Shown here piece after piece: positions 1 to 10,400 of a DNA stretch of 45,612 nt. Below the pieces are notes generated by a model, which did no database searches, was not told where the DNA came from, and saw only the letters and a list, made by a program, of their open reading frames with translations. Position 1 is the first letter of the stretch, and the number at the start of each line of letters is the position of its first letter. The translations under genes were made by a program, and so were the position numbers. The stretch is taken from NCBI GenBank assembly GCA_903884375.1, contig CAISER010000009.1, forward strand, positions 1 through 45,612, read 5' to 3'. This stretch comes from Candidatus Collierbacteria bacterium. Lineage in GTDB: Bacteria; Patescibacteriota; Microgenomatia; UBA1400; MFAQ01.

Positions 1-141
1 AAGAATAAATATATAAGCAATCCATATAATATATTGCTAAATATAGAACAATATATATCATCATTTTCCGCATCCCTATTTTTCAATTTCCGCACGATTT
101 GCTTATACCAACGACTATAAAATTACTGGTATTATAAGAGT

Positions 142-870
142 ATGCCCATCAAGTATCTACGTTCCGTGCTTTTATCGGTAATTATTTTATTGATATTTGC
201 CTGGACTCAATCTACCACGCTTGATCATTATAATCTTCAGCTTACCGGAGTCATTATTTTGCTCTATTTCGCCTCCAAATTGTTTTTACGAAGAATCAAT
301 CATTCCTTTTTCTTTGCCACCATTGTACTGGTTTCAATTGTTCTTCTCTTGATATTTTCCTCAGGAGGTGTAAGCTCTCCTTTATTTTTTATTCTTGAAT
401 TTTTATTATTTGCCATAGCCCTCCTCCTTTCTCCAAATCAGGCCGCCACAGCTTCATTACTTATCGTTTCCATTTTTCTTTATCAAAACTTCAACAACTT
501 AACATCCACCATCATTATTGATCTTATTTCTTTGATTCTTGTTACTCCCTTAGCCATGTTTTTTAGCAAAAGCTATCTTAAATATCTCTCATCACAAGGA
601 AAAATTACCTTTTTAAAAGAAGCCATAAAAGACGAAGAAACAAACTCGCTTCTCTGGATTTCCACCACGGCCAAACCATCCCTTGCCGGTGTATTAAATT
701 CTCTCACCGACATCATTATTTACCTTAATACCAAAAGTCTGACCACTGCTTTCCCCAAGCAGTTTCTCGACAAATTAAAAACCATTCAAAAAGACTTAAT
801 TAGTCTTTACGCCTCTACAAGTACCTTGGAAAAGTCTATTGAAGAATCATCCGATAAAATTGAATTATAA
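142..870 (+). CDS. Multi-pass membrane protein with a short cytoplasmic helical tail; sensor-like but no kinase catalytic domain
   Basis: ORF with about 5-6 hydrophobic segments in the N-terminal half, then a soluble helical C-terminus; TATTAT 6 nt upstream of ATG. Confidence 0.6.
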   Translation: MPIKYLRSVLLSVIILLIFAWTQSTTLDHYNLQLTGVIILLYFASKLFLRRINHSFFFATIVLVSIVLLLIFSSGGVSSPLFFILEFLLFAIALLLSPNQAATASLLIVSIFLYQNFNNLTSTIIIDLISLILVTPLAMFFSKSYLKYLSSQGKITFLKEAIKDEETNSLLWISTTAKPSLAGVLNSLTDIIIYLNTKSLTTAFPKQFLDKLKTIQKDLISLYASTSTLEKSIEESSDKIEL

Positions 871-891
871 AATATTTTATAGTCTAATTCT

Positions 892-936
892 TTCGGGTAA
901 TCTTCCTCCTCTCAAGCTCAAATAGCAACTATATCA
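892..936 (+). promoter_or_regulatory. Conserved upstream element, copy 1
   Basis: TTCGGGT-N16-AGCTCAAATAGCAACTATATCA; matches 6908-6952 with identical spacing. Confidence 0.6.
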
Positions 937-993
937 TCTCCAAACAACCAATCATATAAAACCACATCAATAATATACACTTCAATCGTAATT

Positions 994-1776
994 GTGAAAC
1001 TTACAACTATCAAAAACTCCCAATTAGACGTAATAAATAAGGTGATATACCTTATAACATCAACATGTTGTCTCTATTTTTTCACAACTTTTTGTCCACT
1101 ACCAACTTACGCCAATAATCTAAACTCACCCACTTTTGAAATTCAAATGGGTACTGTCAATATCACTGGTGGTCGCAAATCCAACGAAAGTGGTTCTATT
1201 ATTCTCACCGACACCGTAGGCCAAACCTTTCAAGGCCAATTTAATTCTGCCGGCTTTGTCATTCTTGCCGGTTTCCAATATATCAACACCCTCACTCCAT
1301 TTTCTTTCAAAATATCTGATCTCGATATTGAGTTTGGTAGCCTCGTTCCCGGGACTCCCAGTATTCAGTCAAATGTTCTCACCGTCACCACAGGTAGTGC
1401 CTACGGTTATACCGTCAAAGCTATTGAAGATCATCCTTTAAGAATGAGTGATGGCGCTACCACCATTGCCGATACTAGCTGTGACTTGGCTACTCCATGT
1501 TTGCAAACTGATGCCAATCTATGGACAAGTAATACCAGATATGGTTTTGGCTACAATATGTCGGGAAACGATGTTGACACTACCGACTTTGTTAACTCTA
1601 ACTATTACCGCCCTTTCCCCGTTCAAAATATCGACCAACCGGCAATCATCATGTCCAAAGCAGGGATGGCCACTACGTCTGCAGCTACCGTAAACTACAA
1701 AGTTAATGTTGATGCCATTCAACCTGCAGGAACCTATCAAAACTCAATCCAATTTATTGCCATTCCTTCCTTCTAA
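994..1776 (+). CDS. Secreted WxL/coat-like beta-sandwich surface protein
   Basis: N-terminal signal/TM segment; C-terminal half (GYTVKAIED...IADTSCDLATPC...AGTYQNSIQFIAIPSF) is paralogous to the C-terminus of ORF 2785-4197; GTG start. Confidence 0.65.
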   Translation: MKLTTIKNSQLDVINKVIYLITSTCCLYFFTTFCPLPTYANNLNSPTFEIQMGTVNITGGRKSNESGSIILTDTVGQTFQGQFNSAGFVILAGFQYINTLTPFSFKISDLDIEFGSLVPGTPSIQSNVLTVTTGSAYGYTVKAIEDHPLRMSDGATTIADTSCDLATPCLQTDANLWTSNTRYGFGYNMSGNDVDTTDFVNSNYYRPFPVQNIDQPAIIMSKAGMATTSAATVNYKVNVDAIQPAGTYQNSIQFIAIPSF

Positions 1777-1777
1777 A

Positions 1778-2740
1778 ATGATTAAGAAATTCCTTACAAT
1801 ATTTTTTACTCTCGTCGGACTATTTTTATTGCCTCAAAACGTACAAGCCGCCAACTATGGATTATCTATCTCTCCTCCTCTTCTACGTGTTCATATAAAA
1901 CCAGGCAAATCCATCACTCAAGTATTTACTATCGAGAATTTAAGCAAAACGGACCAAATTCTTATTGCCAGTATTGTTCCCTTCACCGAAGCCGATCGTT
2001 TTGGAAATCCAATTCTCGATCCTAAAGCAAACGCTAATTGGCTAAGTTTCTTTAGTTTAGTAAACTCGCAAATAAAATTTGATCAACCGTTTACAATCGC
2101 GGCTGAGTCATCAGAACAACTTATTCTTAGTCTCTCAATTCCCGAAACTGCCCCCTTAAAGGATCTCTATGCTACTCTCATTGTTTCTACTTACGATAAC
2201 TCACTAAACCAAGAATTAATGGGTACATCACTTCGAGCTACAATCGGCTCAAACCTGTTAATTACTATCAGTTCCTCAGCCTTCCCTGACACAATTTTGA
2301 AAATTGAAGATTTTTTCCCCATTGAGGGAACATATCTCAAGATTGGCAATCTCTATTTTGTAGATAGCATCACTCCGGTAAAATTCACAGCTACAGCATA
2401 CAATGAAGGCTCTTTTACAGCCGAAACCAAGGGTGTTTTTCGTGTTTCTTCAAACAATAAACCTGTTTTCATGCAAGGGGTTTTGCCTATCAATGTCATT
2501 GCGAAATCAAAAAGACAATTAACCAACACCGATGGCCATTCTTTTGTTTTTTCTCCCTCAATCGGAAATATCGGCACTCATCAAATATCTTTAGAAATTA
2601 AAACCGAAAATTCCAATACCCAAAGCACTATCAATGTCTTCTTTCTTCCTCTCAAACTCTGCCTTGGACTTCTCCTCACCATTATCATCATAATTTCAAT
2701 TCAAAAATTTACTTCTAAACCTCAAGAAAAAATCGATTGA
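1778..2740 (+). CDS. DUF916-like secreted/membrane-anchored protein (signal peptide, Ig-like domains, C-terminal TM)
   Basis: ATG at 1778 immediately follows the upstream stop (TAA at 1774-1776); N-terminus 'YGLSISPPLLRVHIKPGKSITQVFTIENLSK' is typical of this fold; C-terminal TM 'LCLGLLLTIIIIISI'. ORF track start 1706 overlaps the upstream gene and is unlikely. Confidence 0.65.
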   Translation: MIKKFLTIFFTLVGLFLLPQNVQAANYGLSISPPLLRVHIKPGKSITQVFTIENLSKTDQILIASIVPFTEADRFGNPILDPKANANWLSFFSLVNSQIKFDQPFTIAAESSEQLILSLSIPETAPLKDLYATLIVSTYDNSLNQELMGTSLRATIGSNLLITISSSAFPDTILKIEDFFPIEGTYLKIGNLYFVDSITPVKFTATAYNEGSFTAETKGVFRVSSNNKPVFMQGVLPINVIAKSKRQLTNTDGHSFVFSPSIGNIGTHQISLEIKTENSNTQSTINVFFLPLKLCLGLLLTIIIIISIQKFTSKPQEKID

Positions 2741-2784
2741 CAACAAGACTTACAAATGCCATATTTAAGAATAGATAATAATAT

Positions 2785-4197
2785 ATGAAAACAGAACGTG
2801 CTTATATAGCCTTATTCGTTGTTTTTTTTCTGGGAATAATCTATTTCTTTCACCCTCGTCAAACCAATTCCGCTAATCTCACCGTTGCCAAAAATACTCT
2901 TCAAAGTTCCCGAATGTCTTTTTACGGCCGCGTTAAATCTCCTACTACTGCCGGTAGTTCACACGTTTGGATTTACACTGCAACCGCTGGTGAAGCCACC
3001 TCTGTTTCTACTGCCGGTCTCAAGCCGGGCGATTCAGTGGTTATCGGTGGCACGAATTCTTACACTATTGCCTCTATAGTTGATGCCGATGAATTTACCA
3101 TCACCACCACTCTGGCATCAGGAGACGCCGATGATACTGACGTCATCTACTACAAAGCCAAACCTCAACATGTTATTACTTTCAAAACTGCCTCGGCTAT
3201 TGATGGTGGTTTTTTCCAAGTCTTAATTCCTGCTGCATCATCCAATTTCAACGACACTATTCCTGATACTTCTGGTTTTGATTTTGCTTCCGGAGTCACC
3301 GCTACCGCCACTAATGTTCCCGGTGAATATGTCTTCGATACTCCCGTCGCTACCGTTGCCGGAGGTACGGGGTGTACTTCTCCAGCCAACTATCACTGTT
3401 TTGAATTTCACTACACTGGGACAGGAAGTGTTGGCACCGATATAACTCTTAAAATTGGTGAAACTGGAGGATCCAATACCATGGTTGCTCCTGCTCCTTC
3501 CACATCAAGAGTCGCCAATACTGCTGATGCTTACTCGTTTATTATCAAAAATTTTACCAACGCCTCAAACCCAAATTCAGCCACACCAACTGATAACGTC
3601 ACTGGTAAAGTTGCCGTCATTGAACCTGTCCGTGTCTCTGCTACAGTTGATCCTAGTATTACTTTTAAAATAGAGGGCACTTCCGCAGGTTCACACTGCT
3701 CTCTTACAACCGATGTTGCCACAACCGCAACGGCTGTTCCTTTTGGCACTTTAGCACTTAATACTTTTAAATCCGGTGCACAACAATTGACCGTTTCCAC
3801 TAATGCTGTCAGTGGTTATGCCGTTACCGCCATCGAAAATAATGCCATGAGTAATCTGGCAGTTTCCCCTACATATATTGCTGATACTACCTGCGATGCT
3901 GGTACTCCCTGCACTCATACTTCTTCTGGCGCTTGGGCAACTCCTACCGGAAATTCCGGTATGGGTTACACTGTAGCTGTCGTCTCTGGCACCACACCAA
4001 CCATTGCACCAACGGCTCCGGCCTATCAGCATTTCCCTAACTCTGCTGGTGCTGAATCCCCCTTCCAAATTATGTCTAATACTTCCACTTCCGATACTCA
4101 TGTCGTTGATGTTTGCTACAAAATCGCTGTTGGTGCTACACAAGCCGCCGGTAATTACGAAAATCAAGTCACCTATACAGCAACAGCGTCATTTTAA
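2785..4197 (+). CDS. Secreted surface protein with WxL/coat-like C-terminal beta-sandwich
   Basis: Signal peptide; C-terminus 'GYAVTAIENNAM...IADTTCDAGTPC...AAGNYENQVTYTATASF' paralogous to ORF 994-1776. Confidence 0.65.
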   Translation: MKTERAYIALFVVFFLGIIYFFHPRQTNSANLTVAKNTLQSSRMSFYGRVKSPTTAGSSHVWIYTATAGEATSVSTAGLKPGDSVVIGGTNSYTIASIVDADEFTITTTLASGDADDTDVIYYKAKPQHVITFKTASAIDGGFFQVLIPAASSNFNDTIPDTSGFDFASGVTATATNVPGEYVFDTPVATVAGGTGCTSPANYHCFEFHYTGTGSVGTDITLKIGETGGSNTMVAPAPSTSRVANTADAYSFIIKNFTNASNPNSATPTDNVTGKVAVIEPVRVSATVDPSITFKIEGTSAGSHCSLTTDVATTATAVPFGTLALNTFKSGAQQLTVSTNAVSGYAVTAIENNAMSNLAVSPTYIADTTCDAGTPCTHTSSGAWATPTGNSGMGYTVAVVSGTTPTIAPTAPAYQHFPNSAGAESPFQIMSNTSTSDTHVVDVCYKIAVGATQAAGNYENQVTYTATASF

Positions 4198-4217
4198 AAA
4201 TAAAACATTCTGCCCAA

Positions 4218-5186
4218 ATGAATAAAAACACACTTCTTCTCACAATTACTGCCATCTTTATTTCTCTTTTGTTTGTCCCGCAAGTTCTGGCAGATCACAT
4301 GTCCATGACAGCTATACCTCCTAAAGTCGAGCTCAAAGGTGACCCGGGGCAAACCCTCAAAGCTAGTTTGAAAATTAGAAATGACTCCGATCAAACACAA
4401 AATTTTTCTATCAACATTGAAGATTTTGTTGTTATTGACAGCAAGGGTACTCCAATTCCCCTAACAACTAACATCAGCAATCGTTGGTCTCTTAAAAACT
4501 GGATCACTGCTCCAAAAGAAATTCCCGTTGACTCCAAAGGTACTCAAATCATCGATATCGCAATTAAAATCCCCCTGACCGCTTTGCCGGGAGGCCATTA
4601 TGCCATGCTTACCTACACACCCAATGCCGATATCAAACCGGGAGACCTCAAACAAACCGGAAACGTCATCACATCTCGCGTCGGTACACTTATTTATGTC
4701 ACTGTAAGTGGACCAGTTAACGAAAAAGCCACCTTAACCAAATTTAGAGTTCCCAAATTTACCGAAAAAGGCCCGGTCGAATTTATCGGTACCATTGAAA
4801 GCCTGTCTGACGTCCACATAAACCCCAAAGGAACTATCACCATCTTCAATCCGCTAAATATAAAAGTATCGGAGATAAATCTTGAATCAGGAAACATTTT
4901 TCCGGAAACCTCTAGGGACTTTACTGCCATCTGGGATCAAAAATGGGGCTGGGGTCGCTACAAAGCCGATCTCAATCTCGCCTACGGTACTGCCGGATCC
5001 TTATTATCCGCCACTATTTTTTTCTGGCTATTCCCCATTCGTCTAGTTATTCTTGCGCTTATTGTTTTTGTTTCCATTCTTACAGTCATCATTATTCTCA
5101 ACAAACGTAGCCAAAAACATCAACAAGAACTGGAAAAAGAAGTCCAAGCTCTCAAAAAAGAGCTCGAAGAAATCGAAACTAAATAA
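4218..5186 (+). CDS. DUF916-like membrane-anchored protein
   Basis: Signal peptide, 'MTAIPPKVELKGDPGQTLKASLKIRNDSDQTQNFSINIEDF', C-terminal TM followed by charged coiled coil. Confidence 0.65.
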   Translation: MNKNTLLLTITAIFISLLFVPQVLADHMSMTAIPPKVELKGDPGQTLKASLKIRNDSDQTQNFSINIEDFVVIDSKGTPIPLTTNISNRWSLKNWITAPKEIPVDSKGTQIIDIAIKIPLTALPGGHYAMLTYTPNADIKPGDLKQTGNVITSRVGTLIYVTVSGPVNEKATLTKFRVPKFTEKGPVEFIGTIESLSDVHINPKGTITIFNPLNIKVSEINLESGNIFPETSRDFTAIWDQKWGWGRYKADLNLAYGTAGSLLSATIFFWLFPIRLVILALIVFVSILTVIIILNKRSQKHQQELEKEVQALKKELEEIETK

Positions 5187-5203
5187 CCGAATATACTGGT
5201 ACT

Positions 5204-6748
5204 GTGAATCGGGTAATCAGCAAACTAATAATCTTAATATTTCTCGTTATCGTTTCGAGTAGTTCTCTTTTTGCTTACGATCTTACCTCAGATTATTCTT
5301 CTGCTGTCTCCGCGACCGTCGTTGGCTCCACCACAACCTTCAATCCTCCATCTCTCATTACACCAAATGATAATTCCACCACCAACAACACCCGTCAGCC
5401 TCTTGTTTGGCAAAGACCTTCCCCCCTTCCTTCTAATCCTCTCCACCATTACGATGTTTATCTTGATGGCACCGTTTTTGCCTATTCGATAAGCGATTCT
5501 CTTTCTACTTCTCAAACATACTATTTCTATACCGCAAGGAGAGACAACGATACTTTTTATTTAGAATTTCTCACCGACCTTAGCCAAGGATATCATACTT
5601 GGAGTGTTACCGCCTATGATACAGTTGGCAACTATGCCGCTTCTGCCACCAGAACTTTTTATATCGACTCTGTTAAACCATATATTCTCTTGGAAAAAAT
5701 TGATAAAAAAACCCTAAACTGGAATACTTCCGTCTCTGGATCCATTCCGGATATTAATTTACGGGAAATCACTATTACAAACGCCAATCCTTTATTATCC
5801 GGCATGATAGAGCGCTATGCTAATATGCAAATTACCTTGATATGTCCACAAAATATACCAAACTGCTCAAACCAATCATATCTCGGCAACTACCCATCAG
5901 GAATTTGGCAACACCGTTTTTACGGACTAATCAAAGGCTTAACTTACACTGTTTATCTCTCCTCTACTGATGCCGGAGGTAACTCCACAATTTTCCCGGA
6001 ATTTTATCTTGCTTATGGCATCATTACCCCATCTCCCACGACAATCACACCAAGTGTGTCTGTCTCTCCAACGCAAATCGTAACTCCCACCACCATACCG
6101 GAAATTGAAGTTCCTCCAACCCCATATATTCCTACCCCACCCGTAGCGCCTACCCCCCCAGCTTTTCAAAATGTCACTCTCGTTAGCACCCAAACAAAAA
6201 TCACCTCATGGTTATTATTGTTAATGGTAATTGGTCTTCCGCTTCATCTTCTTATGACCATTTACGGAGCCGGGATTCGTTTTATTTCAATATTAAAATT
6301 TCTTTTTATTCTATTCTTCCCCTTCATTGGTAAAAAAGAGTTTCAAACAACTCCTTTTGCGACCATCGATATGTATAACCCTGAAAAACTAGACTCAACT
6401 TGGCAATCAAAAATTTCCGACATCAGAGGATATTATTCTTTAGTATCTCCCCTGATAGAAAAAATATATGTCAAAATATTCTCTACCGGAAGATTTTGGA
6501 AAAATACTATTATCAATAGTGGTATTTTATCTATAACTTGTCTTTTTCCAATCCCATATGACACCAAAACCCATCAAAATCGGCTTCAAATCGTTATCAT
6601 GAGGTTTCGTATACTTCCATTAATACTTGCTGTCTTAACATCCGGGTATGCCCTTTACACATCTCCAAATAATTATTATTTGATTTATTTATATTTATCA
6701 GCGCAGCTTATCTTCTCCGAATACCTATTTCCTCATCTTTCAAAGTAG
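5204..6748 (+). CDS. Secreted/membrane protein: Ig-like ectodomain, Pro/Thr-rich linker, multi-TM C-terminus
   Basis: GTG start; signal peptide; 'HTWSVTAYDTVGNYAASATRTFYIDS' Ig-like; linker 'TPSPTTITPSVSVSPTQIVTPTTIP...PPTPYIPTPPVAPTPP'; several hydrophobic segments after it. Confidence 0.55.
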   Translation: MNRVISKLIILIFLVIVSSSSLFAYDLTSDYSSAVSATVVGSTTTFNPPSLITPNDNSTTNNTRQPLVWQRPSPLPSNPLHHYDVYLDGTVFAYSISDSLSTSQTYYFYTARRDNDTFYLEFLTDLSQGYHTWSVTAYDTVGNYAASATRTFYIDSVKPYILLEKIDKKTLNWNTSVSGSIPDINLREITITNANPLLSGMIERYANMQITLICPQNIPNCSNQSYLGNYPSGIWQHRFYGLIKGLTYTVYLSSTDAGGNSTIFPEFYLAYGIITPSPTTITPSVSVSPTQIVTPTTIPEIEVPPTPYIPTPPVAPTPPAFQNVTLVSTQTKITSWLLLLMVIGLPLHLLMTIYGAGIRFISILKFLFILFFPFIGKKEFQTTPFATIDMYNPEKLDSTWQSKISDIRGYYSLVSPLIEKIYVKIFSTGRFWKNTIINSGILSITCLFPIPYDTKTHQNRLQIVIMRFRILPLILAVLTSGYALYTSPNNYYLIYLYLSAQLIFSEYLFPHLSK

Positions 6749-6907
6749 TTATATCAAGGATTAAAGATCAAAATATTTAATCATATGTAATCTATTGCCA
6801 TAGATTAATTAAATCTGGAAAAAGACAATCACCACTATTCAACAATTCCCTTCATCAAAATTCAAAATAAATCTAAATAATTTCGTTGCTATATATAAAA
6901 TATTTAA

Positions 6908-6952
6908 TTCGGGTTTGATTTGTCTTCTGGAGCTCAAATAGCAAATATATCA
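6908..6952 (+). promoter_or_regulatory. Conserved upstream element, copy 2
   Basis: TTCGGGT-N16-AGCTCAAATAGCAAATATATCA; 21/22 identity in the distal block to copy 1. Confidence 0.6.
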
Positions 6953-7316
6953 GAAATATTAGTTGACAATATCATTTAATATCATATACGAGCTATTTAT
7001 ATCGAATATCCTCAATCGTGTAAATTGATGCCTACATATCATTTCCGCATATAATTTAATATATTCACCCTTTATTACCGCATATGAAAATATATTAACG
7101 CAAATATATACGTTAATTAATGATAGACTTTGTTCAAAATATTGTTATCTTTATCTTTCTTCGATATTTACCGCACTTAGATGCTCCTATTCACCGGTAA
7201 CATTCATTTTCATTCTGCAACTTGACTTCGTCATATTCCCTTATTATATTAGTATATAGACGTCTAATATCGTCTAATTTGAACCTAAACAATAGTTATC
7301 AACATCAGTCTAACAA

Positions 7317-7454
7317 ATGTTAATAAACGACTACTCAAGCCAAAATTGGAAGCTCAACACAGATCGTTCCACTGTCTCTTTTGCAGAATTATTGGCTGCG
7401 GGAATTATCTTTGTGCTCCCAGTTATTTTTCTACTAGTATTGTCTTCTAACTAA
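7317..7454 (+). CDS. Small (45 aa) putative single-TM protein directly upstream of the giant surface gene
   Basis: Hand translation ATG 7317 to TAA 7452-7454: MLINDYSSQNWKLNTDRSTVSFAELLAAGIIFVLPVIFLLVLSSN; stop abuts ATG at 7455; below the ORF track length cut-off. Confidence 0.45.
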   Translation: MLINDYSSQNWKLNTDRSTVSFAELLAAGIIFVLPVIFLLVLSSN

Positions 7455-10400
7455 ATGATCTTTCTGCCCAACCAACAAGAACTCCAAACTCTTTTTTCAG
7501 GATTTCTTTTTGAAACTGGGCTCTCTGCTGTATCCATAAAAAACTATTTATCTGATCTCAGGCATTTTCTTGGTTTCTGTTCATCGGTTTCCGTTCACGA
7601 AGATCCCCCAACGGTACAAGAAATATTTCAAAACATAACAAAATATCTCAATCTTTACATAACCAACCAACAAAAAAGTTTCACTCCCCAAAACACGATA
7701 AACCGTCGTTCTGCTTCAATCCGACGTTTTTCAACATTTTTAGCTTCAAAATATGGCCTCAAATCAGGCTTAAATAGTCTGTCAGTTAATTCAAAAGAAC
7801 CAACAAACGCCAATCAACAAGTTGAATTTAATGATGACAACTCGCTCCCTACTGTTAAACGAATACTCGATCATTTTAAAAATTTTCTAGTTAAAGAAAA
7901 AAAGAGCTACTCTACAGTCAAAAACTATATTTCGGATCTTAATCACTTTTTTGCATGGAGTGCTAATGAAACCCCTTTCCTTGATCAAAAATTAGAAAAC
8001 ATCTTAAGCGAAAGCCACCTAAATGCCTATATTACCTATCTCAGACTAAGTCATACTAGTACATCAGTCATTAATCGTCGTCAATCTTCGATAAAACAAT
8101 TCACTCGCTACTCTTTTTTACAAAAATATATCCCCGCTAATCCATTCGAATACAAACGAGAAACCCCTCGACTCTTACCACTTTCATGGTTAGAAAGACT
8201 AAGCTCCAAAAAAAACAAAGGCGCCAAAAATGCTTCACAAAGTCATTTGGCTCTGTGGTATCAAAAATACAATTCGCTTCCTTTTACCCCCTATTTGCAC
8301 CTTGCTGTTCTCGTTTTAGCGACTTCCGCCATGGTTATTTTTGGCTACAATCAAATTATCAAACAGGCAAAAACAAGCTCCGCTGCCTTACCTACTATTC
8401 CAAAACGTCAGCTCTCTTTTCAAGGTCGTCTCACCGACTCCTCCGCCACTCCAATCACCACCCCTGTTGATGTTGTTTTTAAACTATTTAATCAATTAAC
8501 CGGTGGTTCACAGCTCTACACTTCCAGTACCTGTTCGGTTGACCCCGACCAAAATGGTATCTTCAACTCTTTAATTGGTGATGGCACATGTGGATTGGAA
8601 ATTGACAGTACAGTTTTCACGAATAATCGTGACGTCTTCTTAGAAATATCCATCGGAGCCGAAACCCTCACCCCCAGACAACAAATTGCTACTGTAGGCT
8701 ATGCCCTTAACTCCGAGACCCTCCAGGGGTATCCAGCATCCGGGGCTGCCACAATTAATACTATTCCTATTGTTGATAACAGTGGAGATATTAATATTGC
8801 TGCCCCATCTCCTTCCATTAACTCCACCTCCGGAACTTTTAATATCAATGGCCAAGCACTTACTATTACAACCACCGCTAACTCAGGTGGCAACATTGTA
8901 CTTCAGCCCGACTCCATTGGTGGAGGTCAAGTTCAAGTGTTAGGCTCCACAACAAATACCAATTCATTCCATGTCCAAAACGCCAATCTAACTTCCGGAA
9001 ATTTAATTGCCGGATACGTCGGTAACGATACCGCTTCAGGCAGATTACTGTCTCTTACCGCTGGTTCTTCAGAAGCCGATCGTTTTTCTATAGCTACATC
9101 AGGGCAATCTGTTATCAATACCGGTTCCAGTCTTGCTAACTCTGGTTTAATTATTATCCAAAACGGCACAGGTGATTTATTTACCGCTTCAGCCTCAAGC
9201 ACTACAAAATTTACCATCGGGAATAATGGAAACATTACTGCTTCGGGCACTCTCACCGGTCTTACCGGGCTCACTGTTGGCTCTGGCACCGTCTCTCTCC
9301 CCAATGGAGAAATAAATACTGCAGAAATCAGCGAACTTGATTGGACCAAACTTCAAAACTATCCTTCTGCTTGTGGAGCTGGTGAAGTAGTTCAAGCAGT
9401 TGGAGACACCCTCACTTGTGTTAATGTGGCTGCTATGTCCGGTAATCTCTGGCAACGAATCAATGGCTCACTCACCCCCATTAATTTCACTGACTCTCTC
9501 AATCTTGGCACCACCGATGGTGCAACCACTTCCGCACTTGTTCATCTAGCCGGAACAGTTGCAGAAAATTCCTTCATCAACACCGGAAACTTTGGTATCG
9601 GTCTCACTAATCCAAGCACCGTTCTTCAAGTAAATGGTACTGTCACAACTGCAGGAGGAAATATCAGCTTCAACAATGACTCAAACTTCACCACCAATAT
9701 TAATACCGGCACTTCAACAGGAGCGGTCACCGTTGGCGGAAACTCAAATACCGTCGCCATCAACTCCTCGAACTGGGACGTTTCCACAGCTGGTGCAGCA
9801 TCTGGCTTTACCGGGATTTCTTCTTCGGGAAACATTGATTTATCTTCTCTTTCGGCAGGAGGTCTTGTAAAAGCAGCCGTCACAACAGGTAGATTGGGTA
9901 TTGCATCAAGTGGTACAGATTACGAACTTCCTTTAACTTTTTCCAACGGTTTAACTCGGTCCACCAATGCTGTTGCACTTGGAGGAACACTTACCGGAAC
10001 AACTGATATTCCTCTTGCGGGTTTCGATTTAACTTTTTCCGGTTTGGGTAATGTCGGCATTGGTCTTACTAATCCAACAGCAAAACTCGATGTCGTAGGT
10101 AGCGTCAATATTCAAGGCTATGCCACGGCATCAGGTTCTCTTGCTGTAGGTTACACCAATGCTCCCGAAGGTCCTGGTCACGCCATTTTTGCTGGAAGAC
10201 TAGGCGTTGGTCTCACTAATCCTGCATACAATCTTGATGTTGTCGGGGATGTAAATATTACTGGTGCATTAAGAGACAACACCAGTGCCGGTATCGCTGG
10301 TCAAATTCTTTCCACAACCGGCACAGGAGTTGAGTGGATTGATTCTCCCGTATCTGGTACTAATTATTGGCAATTAAATTCTGGTACTGTTACTCCGGCA

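Noticed and set aside
3751-4167. 138-aa minus-strand ORF opposite the 2785-4197 gene
   Set aside because: Low-complexity shadow translation (Ser/Gly-rich) inside a well-supported secreted protein gene
7455-8160. Active tyrosine recombinase or integron/prophage integrase
   Set aside because: Only SAM-like N-terminal domains seen; no catalytic R...HxxR...Y region, and the ORF continues into a TM helix and surface repeats
8933-9349. 138-aa minus-strand ORF
   Set aside because: Antisense shadow of the fibre-like repeats; Val/Pro/Glu-rich artefact composition
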